Positions 32,886-44,570 are shown, numbered from the stretch's first letter. The stretch: DNA of 64,000 nt from Trichobilharzia regenti (GCA_944472135.2 OX235270.1:41726352-41790351), one strand, 5' to 3'. Notes: generated by a model not told the origin, from the letters alone. Program-made: numbers and translations.

Positions 32886-35433
32886 TAGCCACACAACTTT
32901 TCTTCATTACTAATTTAATTAAAATTCCTTGACTCAGTATTTAGCAGTCCATATTGTAAATATTAATATATTTATTCACTAACGCATCTACAAGCCACTG
33001 TTATAAGGGATCATTGAAGCTATTTAACATTTCAAATAGTAGTAGTTTGAATGTGAGTCTCGAAACGCCAGAAACCATTAAGAAATCAATCACATTTTAA
33101 CAAATAAATTCATTATTCTTTAGTCAAATTCAACTATCTATAGTGTCAGCCACACAGACGGAGTTGTCATTTAGACTATGCATCCATGAATTTATAACAA
33201 AGATGTGAGAGAACCGCAGAATTTCTTTCCTATCAGGGGTCAGCATGCAGCGAAGAATAAAGTAAGATCACATAATAGGCCCAAAGTTTAAAAAATAACC
33301 ATGGTAACGATTTGTTTCAGAAATAAGACTAATTATGGTGACCATGACAAAGACGATGGTTGGATGTACTTTTAGGTTAACCATTCTTCTATGCTTACAT
33401 ATCCTGATTCACTCTGAGGGGCCTGATCGGACCTTGTTCAGGATAAATCTGTAATGATTGGCGTCTTACAAAAAGTGCAGATTTACTAGTCATCCTATGT
33501 TATTTCATTGTCAGCAGGCAAAATACACTATTCACTTTTTTCAAAACTACCAGTCATGTTATTTATTGTTCGATATCTTCATCTTGTTTTGCATTGTCAA
33601 ATAGTTATCTGAGTAAAGCTCTGCGTAGTTTAAAGACTGATTCCAATAGACAATGATTTTGTTTTATTCATGGGTTCTTTTCGACATATCTAATAAAACT
33701 ATAAGATTGCATGAACAAACAGCTTATTAAGAAAGAAACACTACTTCTCAGAAGAAGAAAAAGCTGATATTGTTGTCCATTATTGTTAATGTATGTGTGT
33801 ACATTTTATTTCCACAGTAGATGACTTTAATTTATGCCTTCTCTTTACATTGGTTTTTCCACTTATAACACCAGAAATTAATTGCCTTAGTATTTTGAAA
33901 AATTAGTTTTAATTTTTATAGGTCAACATAACAGATGTACTAACAGGCTATATCAGTGTATGATAAAAAAATATGCCGTCTCTCTTACACGCGGCCTACA
34001 GTTCAAACTAGTTTATTTTCATTCATTTTGATTAAAATTCTTCATGAGCGTTGCGCCTAAGTGAATTTGACTTACAACCTTTAAAATAAATTGTTATTAT
34101 GATTATAACAATTTTCAGAAGCAGGCAATTTCTTATAAGTCTAGAAGTAATACATTTAGGCGTAATTAATTTAACCATGGTGTAGTATATTTCTTAATAG
34201 TGAGACAATATAACTTTATTCAATAATAGCGAATTTTTATTTTATTCTGTACTATGGTATGCAATAGTACTTCATAATTAGCAAGTTATTAAAATCTAGT
34301 TCTCTTTTTAATTAGGAAACAGTTACTTATTAAAGCGTTCCATCCACCACCACCTGCGTACATATATTCTGAAGATATGAAAAGTGAAATATACAACATT
34401 TAGTGGCAAAGAAGAATTCTTTAGTTCAAACTACTTCCATTTAAACCAATTTGCACTGTTTGGATAGCACATTCTAAACAAATATATGATGTGTAAGTTA
34501 GTCTGAAGGCAGCACAACATACAACATATGTAAACAAATTTAACACTTCAAATTTACTATAGTCATTTTAAACACTTCACTGGTGTATGTATTAATAGTA
34601 TTCTCATCTCTTCACGTAGAGACTATGTGGGTGAAATTTTATTTTTATTGCGACCACTGATTTATCTTACTGGGAGAGAAAAGCAGTAATTTTTCTCTGC
34701 TGACACTAAACATGCAAAAGCTAAAAGAAGTAGTTGTACTGAACTTGCGGTGATTTACTCCACTCAGTATTATTGTAGATTTTCCATGGATTATTTAATT
34801 GATCGGTGAAACGCATCTAAATAAGTAGATAGGAATAGTGCTGATATGGAAAGCTAAATATTTTCGTATCCAAGATTCGGCAATCTTGTTTATTTCTGTG
34901 ACTATGAGTTGTTTGGTGGTCTCAGTTTGTGTTGGTTCCTCCCTAAAAGCATGAATGCAACTGCGCGGTCATTTCATCTCAGTGATAAAATAAATCTCAT
35001 GTATCATATGACTTCTTGCATGACCTTGCAGAAAGTAATAATTACCTTATATAGAGTGAAATCAGTGTAAAGGGGTAATTACATCCTTCATTCTTTAAGA
35101 TAATATCTGTCACCATTTGATTTAAGTAAAAATGATGATCTGGAAGTTTAGGAAAGTTATTTTGTTTTCTTGTGAACTTTTTGAGCTGTGTAAATAAATG
35201 AATGCTGATCATGTACGGTCATTAGTTATTGTTTTTTGACAGTTTGAGGAGTTATTCCATTGCAACATTTTCAAGTTGAAGTTAACTGTTAAGCAATGAT
35301 AATAATAGTCACTTTATTTCAAACAACAATAATAATTGTATAGAATGGAATTTTCAGCGTTTTTATACATATCGCAACAATTTAGCTCCTTTTATGAATA
35401 TGTGCATATATAAAATTTAAAATAGTAATAATA
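32886..35433. other. 2.5 kb without a recognised gene or repeat
   Basis: AT-rich DNA dense in stops in all frames. No transposon motif, tRNA or coding exon was recognised. Confidence 0.45.
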
Positions 35434-35641
35434 ATTCCATATTAGTTTGATTATTAAATGTATCACACAGTGAAACAGTATTGTATACTGGATGACGTTT
35501 CGAACACAATTTATTGTTCATAATCATATCAATTTTTGTCACACGACTTCGAGATTTGATTTTTATAGTTTTCTCTGTCTTCTCCTATTTGTTGTATGGG
35601 CAGTAGAATTTTCCATATATCTGGGACAGGTGTTGAATCAT
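35434..35641 (-). repeat. Inverted repeat of the PLE, left arm (3' end)
   Basis: Base i pairs with 72218-i over 208 bp, with no mismatch in the parts checked. It covers the last codons of the PLE gene and the whole 3' tail, and ends at the edge of element-like sequence. Confidence 0.92.
35488..35528 (-). ncRNA. Hammerhead-ribozyme-like motif in the PLE tail (degenerate)
   Basis: On the element's sense strand the order is GAT, ATGATTA (compare CUGANGA), a hairpin with GAACA pairing TGTTC, then GAAA and CGTC followed by ATCC. GAT and ATC could form a minimal stem I. PLEs are known to carry hammerhead ribozymes in their terminal regions. Two core positions differ from the consensus and stem III is almost absent, so self-cleavage is doubtful. 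The same motif occurs at 36690-36730 (inverted copy), 32812-32885 and, diverged, near 19000. Confidence 0.3.
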
Positions 35642-36539
35642 TCCTATTACATGTATTTGCAGTTGATTCGATAAACAAAGCTTCTGTTATCAATCTCTCC
35701 CTATACCCTGTGACATTAGATTTTAAAACTGTCATCCTATTCCATCCTATTGTATGGTTGTGTGTAACTGCATGTAGTGCTATAGCTGAACTACTCTCTA
35801 GATTTCTTATCTTATTCGGGTCAACCAATCTAGATTTAGCTAGGTTTTTATGTTCGGCTAGTCTGACTGCCCCTGTTCTACTAGTTTGACCTATGTATTT
35901 GACCTCACAATCATTGCAGGGTATTAGATAAACTAAATTGTTTTGTTTTAATGGCTCTACAGGATCCTTTAACCGACAAAGCTTGTTTCTAATTGAGTTT
36001 GTGGGTTTGAATGCCACTTTTATTCCTGCCTTGTTAAGAATTCTGCGTAAGGCTTCCGAGGTTCCTTCTTTGTATGGAATTACTGTTGATGATTTACATT
36101 CCTTATTGTTGGTGTCGTTATTAATATTATTATTATTATTATTACTATTATTATTACCATTATTATTATTATTGTTATTATTATTATTATTGTTATCATT
36201 ATTATTATTATCACTATCTCTGTTATCATTATTTATTTTATTTTTACATTTACTTACATATTTCTTGACTAATTTATCCGGGTAATTATTAAGTTTCAAG
36301 GCTTCTTTTATGTGTGTCACTTCCTGTCTTAGATTTTCCTTGGTACTACTTAGTTTTTGTGCTCTGTCATTTAAACATTTCACTAATCCTATTTTTACTG
36401 ACATAGGATGGGATGATCGGAAATCCAAATATCTGTTTGAATGTGTGGGTTTTCTGTAAACACTAGTGTTTAGCTTCCCATCTTCTTTCCTTTTAACGTT
36501 GCAATCTAACATTGGAAGTTCCCCTTCCTGACTTTCCAA
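35529..36539 (-). CDS. PLE polyprotein fragment: RT C-terminus, Asn-rich linker, GIY-YIG nuclease
   Basis: 336 codons, open at the 5' end (first codon TTG) where the element is truncated. Residues 1-95 hold the end of a Penelope-type reverse transcriptase, with the signature TSVYRKPTHSNRYLDF. The YADD catalytic region is missing. Residues 101-146 form a linker made almost entirely of Asn with a few Asp, Ser and Gly, encoded by an AAT/AAC trinucleotide run. From about 200, NLVYLIPCNDC and VKYIGQTSRTGAVRLAEH form the GIY-YIG endonuclease with its upstream Cys pair. The frame then runs uninterrupted to a stop at 35529. A full element would nick DNA with this nuclease and reverse-transcribe there; this copy cannot because most of the RT is absent. 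Confidence 0.87.
   Translation of the reverse strand: MESQEGELPMLDCNVKRKEDGKLNTSVYRKPTHSNRYLDFRSSHPMSVKIGLVKCLNDRAQKLSSTKENLRQEVTHIKEALKLNNYPDKLVKKYVSKCKNKINNDNRDSDNNNNDNNNNNNNNNNNNGNNNSNNNNNNINNDTNNKECKSSTVIPYKEGTSEALRRILNKAGIKVAFKPTNSIRNKLCRLKDPVEPLKQNNLVYLIPCNDCEVKYIGQTSRTGAVRLAEHKNLAKSRLVDPNKIRNLESSSAIALHAVTHNHTIGWNRMTVLKSNVTGYRERLITEALFIESTANTCNRNDSTPVPDIWKILLPIQQIGEDRENYKNQISKSCDKN
36121..36245. repeat. ATT/AAT trinucleotide repeat inside the PLE gene
   Basis: An imperfect TTA/TTG run on the plus strand. Read in the PLE frame it gives the poly-Asn linker. All interruptions keep the frame. Confidence 0.9.
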
Positions 36540-36576
36540 TTCATAAGTGAATTGAATTGCATCTACCTTCGAGTTG

Positions 36577-36784
36577 ATGATTCAACACCTGTCCCAGATA
36601 TATGGAAAATTCTACTGCCCATACAACAAATAGGAGAAGACAGAGAAAACTATAAAAATCAAATCTCGAAGTCGTGTGACAAAAATTGATATGATTATGA
36701 ACAATAAATTGTGTTCGAAACGTCATCCAGTATACAATACTGTTTCACTGTGTGATACATTTAATAATCAAACTAATATGGAAT
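36577..36784 (+). repeat. Inverted repeat of the PLE, right arm
   Basis: Reverse complement of 35434-35641. It begins at tgattcaacacctgtccc, part of the PLE frame, and ends in ctaatatggaat. Confidence 0.92.
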
Positions 36785-39406
36785 TACGTAATACCACAGT
36801 GCCCAAGTTTTACACATATATTAGTAATAATAATAATATCAGTAATGAAACCACTATAAACAGAATGTTGTTGGAAGTATAATCAGGTATAAGTAGATAG
36901 TATCATAGGTAATACATGTAATAATAATAATCTTTGCGTATACTTTGCAGTTCAGATTACTGATTTAAAAAGTTTACAATTTCTTTTCTGACATCTGACT
37001 CTTTGCACAAACAATGAGAATAGTATTTGAAGCATCACATACTTTACATTAATGCTTCTATGTTATCTGGATAGTGTCGCATAGCACGGATTGGTAGTGT
37101 AGCTTGTAGTAAAATGAGCAATTATGTACCATTCTCGTCATTAAGATATCCTCAGAAAAGCATTCCGTAATGTGAAGTCTTTTTGGGGAAACTCTCATCA
37201 AAAGAAAGCGTTTTTTTTTACTTTTTACATGTCACAAGCGATATTTTGTTTTTCTACAAATACACCGAAAATTCGACGAAATTAGTGAACCGAATTTCAT
37301 GCAAATATACATGATATTACTGATAACACCTTGAAAATTAGTAATTTAAACAGGTGCAACTATAAAGTGAAGTGATATACGTACACCTTTCTCACTTACT
37401 ATTCACCTTTATTGTATACCTTAGTAAAATACGTGTAAACACATTTACAGTCATCATTTTACTAGCACAAGTATTCATGATTCATTGTGATGCCTGTGGC
37501 TTTGTATATGAGCATAGTGAAAAAGCAGCGCATCACCTACTCTTAAAGAATGAAAATTATTCTAACAATTTAAGTCTCTTGTCAACGAAATATGTATTAC
37601 TTCTAATAGAATTCCAACTTTAACTGACGACAATACGATTCGCATGTTAGAGTCGATGAAAAGTATTTTAATATGATTGATAAGAGTAGATAAATACGGA
37701 TGGCACTACGTATATGTCAATTGAAGTTTACATACGGATAACGATTCAGTTTAAACAAAATAATAGGAAACAAAAATAATGGCATCGCGGATAAAAAGTC
37801 AGAAGAAAAAGAAAGAGTAACAGAAACTTACGTTATTAACATTGTGCAGATGTATTTGAAACACTGTACTACATCACCCACAGATTTCTATCAGAGATTC
37901 TTTAACGCGTCGACAAAAATAAGAAATTACTCGCCTAAAATCAAGTGCATGGTGGACAACACGGGCACCTCAGTATTTGATGATCCTGACCATAGAATTG
38001 TGAATACGGACTAATTTCCGCAGATTTCTGAAGAATTATGAAACATTCATTCATCCTTTTCCGATTTTTAATAACTTCTAAATAAGCCATATTCCAACCA
38101 GCTGCCTAGAAATGATACTGATAATCTAGTACATCTGTACATCGCCTCAAGATCATATTGCCTTATCTTAAAGGTATGTACAACAGGACTGTACCCGTCA
38201 ACATGCGCATGAATAGTGTGATTCATTGTCAGATTATAAATATTCTCAATAGTATAGAAAGTTTATGCGACTGTGTAGGAAAATATAAATGTCTAGCTAT
38301 CACTAAGACAAATAATGACCAGAATGTAACTGAAAGCTTTTCTTCAAATCAAACTTACGGAACACCTCCAGCTTACAGCTGTCATCCTGAACTGTAATCG
38401 TTCTCTATTGTCTCACATTTAACTTTACTACGTATGCTTTATAGTTATGAAGACATTTTACAATCCTAAATATATTTGACTTCTTGTCCTATTATAAATA
38501 CAAATTATAGGAACGCTTCATTGTTCAGTATTAATCAAAGAGTGGAGGTTGTTATTTAGTGACATAGCCATCCTAATTCTCACATTCGATTGAATTGGTT
38601 TGTGACTTGTACATCTTGTATAATTTCCCACTAGTATTTATCCACAATTCATATATTATTTGTCTACTTCTAAAATTTGTGTAAATGTGGAAGAAATTCG
38701 ATTGAACAGTAATTCCTTTGGTTTTCAAAGGAGTCCACCTATTATTGTCTGTTTGTGTGTGTGTGAATAACATGATACCTGTTTGATGTTTCAAATAGGA
38801 TTCACAGGTTGGTAAGTGATGATGAAGATGCTGATACCTATACTCAAAAATGGGTGATTATTGGAAAGTTGTGTAATTGTGAAATATACTGTTTATTGGA
38901 ACTTACTTAGTTTTAACACAAAATAATTAAACAAGAAAGCGATATGTAGGATATCGATCGTGTATGTGGCGGACAGCGTGCATGAATGAATGATAACTAC
39001 TCAGAAATAGTGACTTGAAAAAAATGAAAATAAGATGATCTGTGACATAATAAATATAATTTCTTGAATAGATAGGCTGTCAGTTCCTCTCAAAAGATAT
39101 GCCCTATAAATTCAACCTTGGCTTCACCACTAATAATAATATCAGTCTCAGGCACCTGAATAACAAATAACACTTCACTCTAAACATTGACTCAAAGCTT
39201 CTATGACTACTTTGTAAAATGATAGCTCTGAAACGTAAAACTGATACGGCTGGTGGTGCCCTGAGCAGAAAATCTAAAAGTCGTAACAAACTAACCATCA
39301 ATTGCTTTGTGGTCTTCAATAATTTCTTAAATGATGTTGGCAAGTCCCAAAATCTGTCTTCAAGTGCTGATTTTGTATTTTTGTAAATACACGTTTAAAC
39401 ACAGTC
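36785..39406. other. 2.6 kb without a recognised gene
   Basis: AT-rich DNA. Short open frames at 37372-37623 and 38158-38397 were read; neither shows a domain, and both could be chance. No transposon signature was seen. Confidence 0.4.
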
Positions 39407-40171
39407 TACACGGATACAGAGGGCTAGTTTCGCGTATGCCATTTTACGCCGTCTCTGGCGTAGACGAGATACCTGACTATCGACCAAAGGGCACGTGTAC
39501 TGCTCATCAGTCCGCTCCGTCCTCCTTTATGCCTGGTGGTGAGACCTGGCCATTGAGAGCGGAAGACATGAAAAGATTAGCTGTCTTTGATCATAGGTGC
39601 CTGCACTCTATTTCCCGTGTGAAGTGGCATAATAAGGTGAGCAATATTGAGGTTATTCTTCGGTCGAGTTCTAGGTAGCTGAGAGGGGAAATCAATCGAC
39701 GAGGTTATGAAGTTACATAAACTGAGATGGTTAGGACATGTGTTACGTATGCCTAGTCATCGCCTTCCTCGACAATGGGCAATGTTAGCTGATATAGGGT
39801 CAGGCTGGGAAAGAGCTAGCGGTGGTCAAAGGAAAACATGGCACCAGTCAATGAAATCTACAACAGTTGGTTTAAGCAACATAGGAAGGTGTGGACTTCC
39901 TGGTTGGCGTCGTCGGGACGTTAAAAACTAATGGTTGGAAACAATTGGTGACATGGCTCAAAATCGTTCTCAATGGCTGGTGCAGATGCATCCACTCCTT
40001 GTGACGTATTATTTCCAATGAAACAGTTTTGTTCTTCGTTACTACTATTTCTTTGTCTCACACCTTTGTTTACTGTCTCTATTATTCATTTCTTCTGTTG
40101 CTTTGTGTGGTACATGGAGTGTGGCGACTTGAACTGCGCACATATGTGCAAAGCTTTATGTCGCAAACAGG
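39407..40171 (+). mobile_element. Perere/SR3-like LINE, 5'-truncated
   Basis: Starts in the C-terminal coding region (cacggatacagagggctag) and runs to the 3' tail (gtcgcaaacagg). Broken frames read MKLHKLRWLGHVLRMPSHRL and similar. It shares specific lesions with the nested copy at 13434-14264 that are absent from the intact element at 29-32.8 kb, such as gatacctgactatcg and gcctggtggtgagacc. The two truncated copies therefore come from one defective lineage. Confidence 0.9.
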
Positions 40172-41944
40172 GAGAAACTTAGTCACTCCAGTGATAATTA
40201 CTTCAGGATATTTTGAAAGTAAGGCGAAATCCAGAAGAATCAATCGTTTCTTACACTGACAACAGATAAAAGTAGTGTCGTTTATTACAGCAACAACTGT
40301 ACAACTCATTGGCAAAGTAAATCCCCAAAATATCAGAGAGGATTTCCCTACACAAAGTGTTTTGAATAAATAAAGTTGTTGTAATAAATATGAGGAAAGA
40401 TTTTCCGTTAATCAATGTATTTTGAGAACATCTAATTGATTAATTTACCCATATTCCCTGTAAATTTCTCAAAAGCGTTGTGAGTAGCATAAATGGTCTA
40501 TCACCTATTTAGAAGTATCTTATATAACTGTTCAGTTACTACAAAGAATATTATTAACACACAAGATATGGTATCATAAGATGAAACTAATTTTACTAAA
40601 CATTAGCTGAATTGTCACTTTGTGTGACTATGATGACTACTATTTTCACTTACACAATACGCAAAAGAGCAGAACATAATAATCACAGGAAAGATACTTT
40701 TTATGAAATACTGAGGTCCCCAACGTTGGAAATATTCAATACAACAACCTACAGCGTCCAAAAGTCAGTATTTTGAGCATAGCACTAAGCAGTAAATTAC
40801 AAGGAGCTCTTGCTTACAAATAAGCAACACGTAAAGACATACTCAGTCTTAGCTTAACTACGTAAGAGAAACTAGGCTCATTATGATGCAATTATTACTT
40901 TATATTCCACGTTAATATACTAACCATTCTGTCAACTTAGAAAGGCTGATATTCCTATATATAAAGACCTTGAAGTATAAATAGTTTCACTGTGACACTG
41001 CTACTACTACTTGTACTACTTAGGTGAGAGCTCTCTGCTAGCCAAAATTGGGAGACAGCAATTTACGTCAATGTTTACTTCCCAAATCTTGGTCATAAGA
41101 AAAACAAGAACAAAGACTTTGCGTGGGCGGATACGAGTCGCAGAAATATGGTGTAACTTTCAAAGAAACAGCCACAAAGAGCTGACAGATTATTTTTTAG
41201 CGAGAAAACAACCAATCAGAAGACGCTGTTTCTCTGCTAACAATGACCTATAATAATGTACATAAAAATCTATAAATATGTGTTGGTTTTCTCTATAACC
41301 GATCTGTTGTCTGCCCCTTGTCCTCTGTCGTTACACTACTACTGCTAGCTAACTTGGCACCATCGTTCGTCGTCTTTTCTAGCATCTCAGACAGTTAAGT
41401 TGTGATCATCAGGCAAATCGCAACACTAATCTTCTTTTTCAGTATTCTTCTCTATCTCAAAGAAGCAGAGTCAACCTAATCAGTTCTTCTTTGATTTGTT
41501 GATCAGCTATAATCTAATTCAAGTTCGGTTGCCAATACAAGCTCATTTTTTGTCTGACTATTAAGCGGTACACTCTAGCCTCTAAACCAACGTAATCCTA
41601 TCGCTACCAAGTATATCACTGATCATCATTTCAGTTTGTTGCTTGCAAATGGTTTTAGTGAGAACATGCCAATCATTATGCCTCCAGACTTCATTTTGTA
41701 GAAGGAAGCTAGTATGCCTCTTGGCTGTTCCCAAATTTAGGTCAACGAATCTACTGACATCTGAACAAAATATGTTAACAAAGTTTCATTTGACCAGGAA
41801 TATGCTAAATATTTTCAGATCTTTAAGGGAAACCGTACACCGGTGCAGCGAAGCTTATTTATTGTCCAGAAATTTTAGGTGCTAAAATCTAGTAGCTGTA
41901 TTTAACAAAAAGAGTTCTTAATTCTGTATGAAACAAATTTATCA
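40172..41944. other. 1.8 kb without a recognised gene; promoter-like patch
   Basis: No coding region was recognised. The stretch 41205-41345 has a CCAAT box (about 41210), TATAAATA (about 41270) and a CT-rich segment beyond, which could be a promoter or a decayed LTR. Short open frames at 41011-41253 and 41643-41885 are unremarkable. Confidence 0.3.
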
Positions 41945-42140
41945 TGATTGGTTGGAGGATTTCATCATTAGCTGTTTCTTCCTAGTTTGAAACTCTTCAT
42001 CAGTACGCACCCACCACCAGGTTTCGAACCCAGGGCCCTCTAGTTACAAGGTGAGCTTGCTCGTAGACCATTAAGCTACTGGGACCCAATCCAATGTCCC
42101 ATGAATCCTAACTTCTATTAATTCATGACATATTATGACC
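41945..42140 (-). repeat. tRNA-like inverted-end repeat (family 2), partial
   Basis: On the minus strand it has an A-box-like tagcttaatggtctacg and a B-box-like ggttcgaaacc. The 3' part is followed by a remnant of the terminal inverted repeat (ggatttcatcat near 41960). Other copies lie at 44345, 44972, 47760 and 63046. Confidence 0.7.
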
Positions 42141-42289
42141 TTCTTGATGTGGTTGCGTTCTTTGAGCTGGATAGTTAATTTGCGAAGCTTTCATCGCCAT
42201 ACTAGGCAACATCTTCAGCGCATACTTCAATTTGAAGTGAGATTTTAGATTTCTCCAAGAGTTTATTAGTCATCTCTCCTGGTGACCTT

Positions 42290-42760
42290 GAACATGATTG
42301 GTTGTTTTTGTGTGTTTTCACACCTTCTAGGTTACTTGTATTGGAATTAATTGTTTCCTTGACTTGAACTTTGACCGTTTGTGTATGAGATTTCCTTCTT
42401 ATCAGTTGGTGAATTTTGTCTATCTTTATGTGTCTATTGATTGATGATTCACTGGAATGCCAAGCTTTTAAAAATTCTCTACCATTCTTGGTGTTTCCTC
42501 TGTCTAATATTTGAGAGTTGTCCCAGTCGAATTGATGTCCGTAGTTGTCTGTATGTAGTGATATGAGGGAATGGATATCATGTCTTTTGACGGGTAGCTT
42601 ATGATCATGGGTACGAAGACGAAGGAGATGTCCACTTTGACCAATGTAGTGTTTTTTTCGCAGTTTTTACAATTTATTTTGTAGATGATGTTGGTTTTAT
42701 CTTCTTTCGTTGTTGAGTCTTTTGATTGGCGTAGAATTAAGTGAAGTGATTTTGTTGGTT
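42290..42760 (-). mobile_element. Decayed PLE, GIY-YIG endonuclease region
   Basis: Minus-strand reading gives NIIYKINCKNCEK, then (after a frameshift in an A run) HYIGQSGHLLRLRTH, the GIY-YIG core with the Cys pair seen in PLE nucleases. Further frame remnants continue to about 42420. The family differs from 35434-36784. Confidence 0.75.
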
Positions 42761-42879
42761 TGTGTGTGTGACTTAAATTCTTAAATTAACTATCCAGATC
42801 AGAGAACACAACCACATCCAAATCATCCACCTGTGCTACAAATCTTCTCCATCATATATTCCGACCATTTCGCAACATC

Positions 42880-43095
42880 TTCTTCGATCAGTTTCTGCCT
42901 CACCTTCAACCCGCTGTAACCTACTGGTCATGGCTTCCCACTGCCTAAATAGGGCCAGTCGTTAGTGAGCATCAGATTAATTTTCAAGTATTGGTTTTGT
43001 AGGGATTTTGCTGGATTACCTGTAGCCGTGGTAAGCCTTGACCAGTAGGGTACAGCAGGTTGAACGTGAGGCAGTGACTCATCGAAGAAGAAAAT
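42880..43095. repeat. Imperfect inverted repeat
   Basis: 42880-42945 (cttcttcgatcag... to ...tactggtcatggctt) is an imperfect reverse complement of 43025-43095. About 65-70 bp per arm, spacer about 80 bp. The spacer includes agtgagcatcagatt, also present beside the family 2 repeat at 47760-48112. Confidence 0.75.
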
Positions 43096-43133
43096 TTATC
43101 ATGAATGTAAACATAATTCGTTACCTTCACCCA

Positions 43134-43154
43134 TCTCTCTCTCTCTCTCTCTCT
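43134..43154. repeat. (CT)n microsatellite
   Basis: About ten CT units. Confidence 0.9.
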
Positions 43155-43763
43155 GAACCTTCTGTTATCCTTAAATGACCTAATTACTGCACAGATAAAT
43201 CACCAAGGCTTTCTTATGATTCTTTATACTGTTTATCTTTTTGGAATAAAATAACGTTTCGGCTCGATGATACATTTCATTTATAATCTGTGAGATAGAA
43301 ATTTCAATCTTGTTCCATTTTCATTTCTGCAAATACAAGTCACAACTTTTATACCTAATACATGGCTTACTACTGTAATCAACTGCCCATTCCAGTAAAA
43401 CACACTCGGACTACAAACTCTCTAAATTTTAAAAAATTTATTGGCAAGTGACTTTGATAAGATGACATCTATATACATAACTAGCGGACTATAGGAAGTT
43501 GAATGTAATCATCTAAGAATAGTTACATACTGAAAAAGACGATATTTATTTATTTTCAGAGCTTACAACACCCTTATTATATATTTGAATTCTGACGCCA
43601 ATAGGGAAGGCTAGCATTCTAAACTCAATTGAAACGTTCAGTTAAATAAATTAGCTATGAGATTCTTGAAATGACTAAATTTTGAAGGCACTCTCATTTG
43701 TTATAAATTGCTGGATAGTGGGTTTTCAGTGGTTCTCTAAATGGTATCCTTTAGTGATCATTT

Positions 43764-44275
43764 CGGAAATTTTCTGCACTCCGCTGCATAAACAACAAGA
43801 TTGAGATTTCCAACACAAATGTGAAGTCAGTCAGTTCTATTATATGAGTCAGAAACTTGCACTGCATGTCACAGAAAGCACTTCCAATAGACCACTGAGG
43901 ACTTTTATCAACAGCTGCCTCCGCTCTATATTGAAGATCAAATGGCCAGAAAGAATAAGAAACAGGGAACCATGAGAATAAACTAACCAAGAACTTATCG
44001 TTCAACAGACATGGGGGGGGAACGTGGAGATTGATTAGGGATACACTGAGGAGACCATCGAGTGACATCGCGAGCCAGGCCGTCACTCGAATGGAACCTG
44101 AATGGGAAACGACGACTGGGCGTCAGTTGGCTGGTGACATGGAGGCGATCGTGTTGGAAGGAGATGAGAGATTGTGGGCAGTTGTGTAGGCAGCTGAAGA
44201 TGATTGTATGAAATAAAGCAAAGTGGATATGTGTTGTTGGAGCTCTATGTTCCACTTGGAACCCAGGGGAATAAT
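43764..44275 (+). mobile_element. SR2-like RTE LINE, 5'-truncated copy D
   Basis: Near-identical to the last 510 bp of copy B (54146-54655), including the G run before gaacgtgga and the end gctctatgttccacttggaa. It starts abruptly inside the C-terminal coding part, as expected from aborted reverse transcription. Confidence 0.9.
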
Positions 44276-44344
44276 ATTAAAATAAAAAGTAATCCAACTT
44301 AATTTCCAGGTTTTGATTTGCAATGGTTTGATTGGTTTCATTAG

Positions 44345-44570
44345 TTAACATCAGTTAGAGAGCCACTTAAAACCATGAGTTACTGGAGAGCTGCTTCGTC
44401 CTAGATTAAGGTTGTTCAGTAGTGTGCCCTCATAATTCAACAGAGGAGTGAACGTGAGATATTAAGGTTACTAGGCGAACCCACTGGTCGTTGACTCACT
44501 AGGACAGAATCCAATGGCCCATGAATTCTAACTTTGTCAATTCACCATATGTAGCGCTACCCCCATCCAG
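44345..44570 (-). repeat. tRNA-like inverted-end repeat (family 2), degenerate
   Basis: Keeps the inverted-end segment (acatcagttagagagccac), the ggagagctgcttcgtcct segment and the caatggcccatgaattcta segment of the family. The tRNA-like boxes are eroded. 44571-44971 holds no recognised feature except a short minus-strand open frame. Confidence 0.6.

Larger units (their letters stand above)
35434..36784 (-). mobile_element. Penelope-like element, 5'-truncated, with inverted 3'-end copy
   Basis: The minus-strand open frame (36539-35529) has the C-terminal part of a PLE reverse transcriptase and a GIY-YIG endonuclease. It is followed by a 3' tail to 35434. A 208-bp inverted copy of the end of the gene and tail lies on the other side (36577-36784). 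Partial inverted copies at the 5' junction are a known habit of Penelope elements. The best-known fluke PLE is Cercyon; I cannot confirm identity. The perfect arms and open frame suggest a recent insertion. Confidence 0.87.

Noticed and set aside
37372..37623. Short frame with Cys/His residues (HCDACGFVYEHSEKAAHH) as a missing ASXL PHD finger
   Set aside because: Spacing does not fit C4HC3, no splice sites in phase were seen and it lies 10 kb beyond the last exon with transposons between.
41205..41345. LTR or promoter with CCAAT and TATA boxes
   Set aside because: Boxes are plausible but no paired LTR, primer-binding site or downstream coding exon was found, so it is only mentioned within a low-confidence entry.
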